Position numbers and translations under genes: made by a program. A stretch of 41,455 bases of DNA, taken from the NCBI GenBank assembly GCA_021650775.1, contig JAHSRM010000019.1, positions 1 through 41,455 on the forward strand. Reading direction: 5' to 3'. The notes under the pieces are model-generated. The model was given only the letters and a program-made list of their open reading frames with translations. It was not told the origin of the DNA and made no database searches. Shown here piece after piece: positions 36,491-41,455 of the stretch (the first letter of the stretch is position 1; every line of letters starts with the position of its first letter). The DNA comes from Candidatus Benthortus lauensis (lineage in GTDB: Archaea; Thermoproteota; Nitrososphaeria_A; Caldarchaeales; Wolframiiraptoraceae).

Positions 36491-36937
36491 TTGGCTAGGA
36501 TGCATGCTAGGAAGAGGGGGAAGTCAGGGTCTAAGAGGCCGATTAGCAAGGTTCCCCCCTCGTGGCTCAAGCTGACGCCTGAGGAGGTCGAGGGACTCGT
36601 GGTCAAGTATGCCAAGGAGGGCTATCCACCGAGCATGATAGGGGTAATCCTCAGGGACAAGCACGGGGTCCCCCTCGTCAAGCAAGTCACGGGCAAGAGC
36701 ATCAAGCAGATACTGAAGGAGAACGGCCTCCTGCCCCAGATACCCGAGGACCTGGCGAACCTAATCGAGAGGGCTAGGAGGATGAGGGCCCACCTGGAGA
36801 AGCATAAGAGCGACCGCTATAACCGCCACCGCCTCCAGCTGGTCGAGGCCAAGATACACCGCCTAGTCAAATACTACAAGAGGGTGGGGGAGCTGCCGCC
36901 GGACTGGAAGCCAACCCTCGTCTACGAATACAGATAG
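36491..36937 (+). CDS. rps15: 30S ribosomal protein S15 (S13e)
   Basis: 148 aa; [17 protein letters not shown]...[27 protein letters not shown]...[32 protein letters not shown] start; TATA-like ctatataagg at about 36448. Confidence 0.97.
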   Translation: MARMHARKRGKSGSKRPISKVPPSWLKLTPEEVEGLVVKYAKEGYPPSMIGVILRDKHGVPLVKQVTGKSIKQILKENGLLPQIPEDLANLIERARRMRAHLEKHKSDRYNRHRLQLVEAKIHRLVKYYKRVGELPPDWKPTLVYEYR

Positions 36938-36976
36938 CTCGGTAATCTTATTAACCCCTCACAACGAATCTCATAC

Positions 36977-37339
36977 GTGGTTTACGAAATAATCTTCGGG
37001 ACAACCGCCCTATTCGTCCAGATTATCGGAGGGTTCTTCCTCCTTAGGGCCTACTCTCTGGCCAAAGCACGTGGAATCAACCTGAGGTTTCTGCTCCCCC
37101 TCCTGCTCGGCCCCACAGGCGAGAGAGGTGTTCTTAAAGTCAGGGTTCACACATTCGAGCTGATAGTTGCGGCGGGAGTATTCTTCACGCTGGCCGTCTT
37201 GTTTGATTTTCTTGAGCAGGTCTCACCAATACCACCCCTCATAGCCTTGGTATTCATGTTTTTCACGGCTCTCTCCATGGCCGTGGCCATGTATGAGGTC
37301 CAGAGGGTTGTGGCGAGCATACCTAAGGAGGAAGCCTAG
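36977..37339 (+). CDS. Small membrane protein, unknown function
   Basis: 120 aa, about three hydrophobic segments, between S15 and DHH genes. Confidence 0.7.
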   Translation: MVYEIIFGTTALFVQIIGGFFLLRAYSLAKARGINLRFLLPLLLGPTGERGVLKVRVHTFELIVAAGVFFTLAVLFDFLEQVSPIPPLIALVFMFFTALSMAVAMYEVQRVVASIPKEEA

Positions 37340-37369
37340 ATTCAATAGCTCCCTTTCAATCGATGCTGG

Positions 37370-38815
37370 TTGGGGGCCTTGGGATTGGACATAAGATACC
37401 AGGCATTCATAGAGGAGGCCGGGGAGGCGGCCGAGAGGATTAGGGAGCTTATCTCGGAGGGCAGGTTCTTCTCGGTCTTCTGCCATAATGACGCCGATGG
37501 GCTGTCCTCGGGTGCGATAGCCTCGGTCATGCTCCTCAGGGAGGGGGCGAGGTTCTCCACCAGGGCCGTTAGAGGGATAGAGGAGATACTGGACTCCCTC
37601 CCCAAGCTCCCCGAAGACTCCGCCATCATAATAACCGACATGGGAAGCGGGTATCTGAGTGAGTTGAGGGGCGCTGTCGGCGGAAGACCCCTCATAATAC
37701 TCGACCATCATGAACCTGTCGGAGAACCGGATGAATCATGGATACACGTGAATCCCCATAATCATGGAATCGAGGGGGCAAACGAGGTAAGCGGGGCAGG
37801 TGTAACCTACTTCGTGGCAAGGGCCCTCAACGAGTCGAATAGGAGCTACTCACCCATAGCTGTGGTCGGCGCCTTGGGGGACCTCCAAGACAAGTCGGAT
37901 GGACGCTCCCTCCACGGATTGAATAGCCTGATTGTCGAGGATGCGGTTAAGCTGGGCCTCCTAGAGGTCTCCGACGACCTCCTACTCTACGGGAGGAGCT
38001 ACCGCCCCCTCCACATAGCCCTCGCAAGCACCACAAGCCCATTCATCCCCGGCATATCCGGGAGCGAGTCCAGGGCCGTGGGCTTCCTCTCCAGCCTCGG
38101 GATAAAGTTCAAGGAGGATGATAGGTGGAGGGTGTTGGCGGAGCTCAGCGAGGAGGAGAAGAAGCAGCTATACAACGGGTTGATGAAGTATCTCGCCTCC
38201 CTCGGCCTCCCACCAAGCATAGCCAAGGAGCTGGTCGGGAAGGTCTATGAGCTGAGGATGGAGGAGAAGTGGACCTACCTGAGGGATGCAAGGGAGTTCG
38301 CCTCACTTCTCAACGCATGCGGCAAGACGGGTAAGGAGTGGCTTGGAATCTCGGTGGCCATGGGAGCACGTGGGGAGACTCTCGAGGAGGCTCAGAGAAC
38401 CCTCGAGGAGTATAGGGTGAGGCTGGCCCAGGCCATGGACTACGTCATGAGGGAGGAGAACCGCCAGGAGCTGAGGCACATAGTCGCCATAGACGGCGGA
38501 GACGTGATAGATGAGCGGATGATAAGCTCCGTGGCCTCGATAATCTCCTCATCAAACCTCCTAGGGGAGGACAAACCCCTCATAGCCATGGCCTCTGGGG
38601 ACGACATGGTGAAGGTCTCTGCCAGGGCGAGCAAGAAGCTAGTGGAGATGGGCCTGGACCTGGGGGAGGTCATGAGTAGGGCGGCTCAAGCGGTGGGAGG
38701 CAGGGGAGGGGGGCACAACATAGCGGCTGGAGCCGAGATACCCAAGGCCAAGAAGGCCCTCTTCCTACTTGAGGTGGATAGGATTGTCGGAGAGGAGCTC
38801 GGAGGTAAGGTCTGA
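37370..38815 (+). CDS. DHH-family phosphoesterase (archaeal RecJ-like/GAN)
   Basis: 481 aa; FCHNDADGLSSGAIASVML, IIITDMGSG, IILDHHEP, GGRGGGHNIAAGAEIP. Confidence 0.94.
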   Translation: MGALGLDIRYQAFIEEAGEAAERIRELISEGRFFSVFCHNDADGLSSGAIASVMLLREGARFSTRAVRGIEEILDSLPKLPEDSAIIITDMGSGYLSELRGAVGGRPLIILDHHEPVGEPDESWIHVNPHNHGIEGANEVSGAGVTYFVARALNESNRSYSPIAVVGALGDLQDKSDGRSLHGLNSLIVEDAVKLGLLEVSDDLLLYGRSYRPLHIALASTTSPFIPGISGSESRAVGFLSSLGIKFKEDDRWRVLAELSEEEKKQLYNGLMKYLASLGLPPSIAKELVGKVYELRMEEKWTYLRDAREFASLLNACGKTGKEWLGISVAMGARGETLEEAQRTLEEYRVRLAQAMDYVMREENRQELRHIVAIDGGDVIDERMISSVASIISSSNLLGEDKPLIAMASGDDMVKVSARASKKLVEMGLDLGEVMSRAAQAVGGRGGGHNIAAGAEIPKAKKALFLLEVDRIVGEELGGKV

Positions 38816-39047
38816 GGCTGATTTAATCCTCTCCTTCGGCGACGTGGGGGAGGCCGAGATAGCGGAGAAGTCCGTCAAGCCCGATAACCTCCCGTTACCA
38901 CGGGGCCTGAGGATAGAGATGGAGCGGAGCGGTGAGACTGTCAAGGTCCATATAGAGTGTGAGAGAACCCTGGCCTCCCTGCTCACGACCATAGACGACC
39001 TACTCGCCATGATGCTCCTGGCCCTCAGGGTCTCCCGAGAAATTTAA
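38769..39047 (+). CDS. pcc1: KEOPS subunit Pcc1-like protein
   Basis: 92 aa; LPLPRGLRIEMERSGETVKVHIECERTLASLLTTIDDLLAMMLLAL; typical neighbourhood after S15 and RecJ-like genes. Confidence 0.8.
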   Translation: MRWIGLSERSSEVRSEADLILSFGDVGEAEIAEKSVKPDNLPLPRGLRIEMERSGETVKVHIECERTLASLLTTIDDLLAMMLLALRVSREI

Positions 39048-39495
39048 GACCACAGAGGCTATACCTCTCAACCTCACCCCAATCCAAGGGGCTGGGGAAC
39101 CTGAGACCACATGGACACCTCTCAGGCCTGCCGAGGTTCCTCCAGATTACATCCAGCATCTTCTCCGGAATCCTGAGCCCTATCTCCCAGGTTATCCTGC
39201 AGGCCTCCTTTACGGGGACCCCCAGCCTGGTTAGAGCCGACTCCATGACCCCGTGCCTCCAGAGTATGCTAGCCACGGTCTCCCTCCCCCTGTCCGTCAG
39301 CCTTACGCCAGCCCGCTCGGAGACCACGAGCCTCTTCCTCTCCAGCTTCCTCACCATAAGGCTAACAGTGGATTTGGAGACGTTTAGGGTTCTCATAATC
39401 TCCATGTTCCTCGCATACCCCTTATCACGTGAGTTTAGGAAGATTGATAGGAGGTAGTCGGCCTCCCTCTTGTTAAGCTCCTCAACCACGCTCAT
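39025..39495 (-). CDS. DtxR/MntR-family metal-dependent transcriptional regulator
   Basis: 156 aa; winged HTH LNVSKSTVSLMVRKLERKRLVVSERAGVRLTDRGRETVASILWRHGVMESALTRLGVP; C-terminal CPCG. Confidence 0.85.
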   Translation of the reverse strand: MSVVEELNKREADYLLSIFLNSRDKGYARNMEIMRTLNVSKSTVSLMVRKLERKRLVVSERAGVRLTDRGRETVASILWRHGVMESALTRLGVPVKEACRITWEIGLRIPEKMLDVIWRNLGRPERCPCGLRFPSPLDWGEVERYSLCGLKFLGRP

Positions 39496-40291
39496 ACATC
39501 AACATCCCTATAATCACCGAGACCGATACCACCCCGACGCCGCCGCTCGGAGGAACACCCAGAACCCTTGCCAGGAAGTATCCTAGGAGAATCACGGCCA
39601 GGGAGGAAGAATAAGCCACCACGGTATGACCCCTACCAATCCTAAGAGCCAGGGCGCCTGGAACGGCTAGGACGACGTGGGTGACCAGGACTCCTATGGT
39701 TGATGAGAGGACGGCCGAGGCAGCCGAGACAAGCGAGTAGAACAGGTATCTATAGAATCTGACGTTCAGCCCAAGGGACCTCGCACCCTCCTCGTCGAAT
39801 GCAATGTATCTGAATTCTTTCATGGTGAGGTGTATGGTGGGGGCCACTATTATCAGGGCTATCGCCGCCATCGTTATGTCCCACTCGGTAGCTATCGCCG
39901 AGACCCCCATGACGTATCCCCATGCGGTTGATATGGCTGTGCTTGAGACATGGCTAGCCAGATAGCTGAAGACTATAGTTATGGTTGTTGCCGTCGCAAC
40001 CGAGAGAGCCGTGGCCACATCCTCCGACATCCCCTTCTCGACAAGCTCCGCAGTAAGTATCGAGAACCCCACGGCCGTGAGCGCAGCTATCAGGGGAATG
40101 GGTAGACCTAGCCTTAGAACCGTGTTTAGGTAGACTCCCAGTATCGCTCCCCCGAGTATTGAGTGGAGGAGGGTTAAAGCGAACATCACGCTCCTCGACA
40201 TAACTATCGGGAGGCTTATCGAGCCCACTATTCCTCCGCTGAGGGCCGCCAGTAGGTATGCTAAGGCGAGGAGCTCAACCATGGTCCTCAC
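39482..40291 (-). CDS. Metal ABC transporter permease (ZnuB/MntB-like)
   Basis: 269 aa polytopic protein; SLGLNVRFYRYLFYSLVSAASAVLSSTIGVLVTHVVLAVPGALALRIGRGH. Confidence 0.88.
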   Translation of the reverse strand: MRTMVELLALAYLLAALSGGIVGSISLPIVMSRSVMFALTLLHSILGGAILGVYLNTVLRLGLPIPLIAALTAVGFSILTAELVEKGMSEDVATALSVATATTITIVFSYLASHVSSTAISTAWGYVMGVSAIATEWDITMAAIALIIVAPTIHLTMKEFRYIAFDEEGARSLGLNVRFYRYLFYSLVSAASAVLSSTIGVLVTHVVLAVPGALALRIGRGHTVVAYSSSLAVILLGYFLARVLGVPPSGGVGVVSVSVIIGMLMYERG

Positions 40292-41042
40292 CTATGATGA
40301 CTCCTGCGGGAAGCTCTGTGGCACCTGGGTAAGCCTTCCTGAGAATATCTATCCTGAGGACGTCCTCGGCCTTCCCGAATGCGTAGACCCTCTTGTTCAG
40401 GAGGATTATCGTGGGCTGGAAGGCTATGCAGGGGCTTATCTCGTGGGCGACCATCAGTATATCCACCCCCATCTCCGTGTGAAGCCTGTTCAGGAGCTCA
40501 GCTATCTCACACTTTATGTCGAAGTCGAGCATGGAGAAGGGCTCGTCGAGTAGGAGTATCCTGGGCTTCCTGATTAGGGCTCTGGCTATCAGGGCTCTCT
40601 GCCTCTGGCCTCCGCTAAGCTCCCTGAAGGGCTTCCTCCCCATGCCTCTCAGCCCAACCATCTCTAATGTTTCCTCCACACGGCTCCTAACCCTCGGGGT
40701 GAGTATCCTAGGCGGACCTACCTTAGCTAGGACCCCCATGGCCACCACCTCCTCCACAGTTATCGGGACGTGGAGATTCACGTTGATTACCTGGGGAACG
40801 TATCCAGCTATTTGGAGAACCTTTCCGGGAGACCTCGCCGGGTCGATTCCATAGATGTTTATCCTCCCCGAGCTGGGCCTGACCATCCCCATGATTGCCC
40901 TCAGGAGGGTTGTCTTCCCGGCGCCATTCGGCCCCATAACAACCGTGAAGAAGGGTGAGCTTAGCTTGAAGGAAACCCTGTCCAAGGCCATCTGCCCATT
41001 AAAGATGACCGAGACCTCTTCTGCCTCCACACCCTCACCCAA
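40275..41042 (-). CDS. Metal ABC transporter ATP-binding protein (ZnuC-like)
   Basis: 255 aa; GPNGAGKTTLLRAIMG, LSGGQRQRALIARALIRKPRILLLDEPFSMLD. Confidence 0.95.
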   Translation of the reverse strand: MGEGVEAEEVSVIFNGQMALDRVSFKLSSPFFTVVMGPNGAGKTTLLRAIMGMVRPSSGRINIYGIDPARSPGKVLQIAGYVPQVINVNLHVPITVEEVVAMGVLAKVGPPRILTPRVRSRVEETLEMVGLRGMGRKPFRELSGGQRQRALIARALIRKPRILLLDEPFSMLDFDIKCEIAELLNRLHTEMGVDILMVAHEISPCIAFQPTIILLNKRVYAFGKAEDVLRIDILRKAYPGATELPAGVIIGEDHG

Positions 41043-41455
41043 CCTTCCTCAACCTCCTGTAGAAGAGGATGAGCAGTATGATGAGTATCGTGTTTGCCGT
41101 TAGGGAGACTGCGAGCAAGCTGGTTCCCGAGAACCCTCCAGCCCTAGTCCTTGGAGACACGTCGATTAGCTTTAGCGCTGTCGTTAGGGTGATTAGGTGG
41201 GGTTTATCGGCCAGCCTCAGGATGGGGACGACAACGTATCGCATATCCTCCCTATCCAATAATTGGAGGAGGCTCCGATGCCTCTCGGCGGCAAGGTCGC
41301 TTACAACCAGAATGTATCCCTCCTCGGCGTATCCGAGAAGCCTCCCAACATCCGACTCAGACGGCTCCACATCAGGCTCGGGAAGCATAATCCACTCGAC
41401 CTCGACCCCCAGGTCCCTCATAACGTAATGGAGTATGGGTGTCAGCAGGATTACC
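41035..41455 (-). CDS. Metal ABC transporter substrate-binding protein, C-terminal part with TM anchor (5' end outside window)
   Basis: Frame stays open to the window edge (VILLTPILHYVMRDLGVEVEWIMLPEPDVEPSESDV...); C-terminal TM LLAVSLTANTILIILLILFYRRLRK; operon position. Confidence 0.65.
   Translation of the reverse strand, partial: VILLTPILHYVMRDLGVEVEWIMLPEPDVEPSESDVGRLLGYAEEGYILVVSDLAAERHRSLLQLLDREDMRYVVVPILRLADKPHLITLTTALKLIDVSPRTRAGGFSGTSLLAVSLTANTILIILLILFYRRLRKVG

Overview
41.5-kb window of a thermophilic TACK-type archaeal chromosome (inferred from gene content; species not assigned). Most of it is densely packed, GC-rich housekeeping DNA: CDC48-type AAA ATPase, FEN1, acyl-CoA dehydrogenase, Trm5-like methyltransferase, PIN-domain ATPase, ThiD-ThiN, cyclic-2,3-DPG synthetase-like protein, ThiW, endonuclease IV, DUF255 protein, class II fumarase/aspartase, a cupredoxin-cytochrome b-Rieske cluster, V/A-ATPase subunits, tRNA-Gln, Upp, sulfite-oxidase-like protein, GH130-like protein, a YkoEDC-type ECF transporter, S15-DHH phosphoesterase-Pcc1, and a Znu-type metal transporter with a DtxR-like regulator. 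Between thiDN and the cDPGS gene lies an AT-rich island: a 17-repeat CRISPR array (24-bp repeat, 16 spacers) followed by a complete type III-B operon (cmr4-cmr5-cmr1-cmr6-cmr2-cmr3), with no cas6, cas1/cas2 or CARF effector in the window. Main leads: (1) a solitary CRISPR repeat (22/24 match), in the same orientation as the array, closes the island and encodes the last five codons plus stop of the cDPGS gene; (2) two covarying repeat-like hairpins sit at exact 40-bp steps in the CRISPR leader; (3) tRNA-Gln(UUG) has two introns, and the second is perfectly complementary over 14 nt to the spliced D-arm; (4) thiW and ykoE share an identical 13-bp operator plus TATA module with the 13-mer inverted at conserved spacing; (5) a probable C/D-box sRNA lies between two ATPase genes; (6) several genes show a strong shift from G/T-rich 5' ends to A/C-rich 3' ends.
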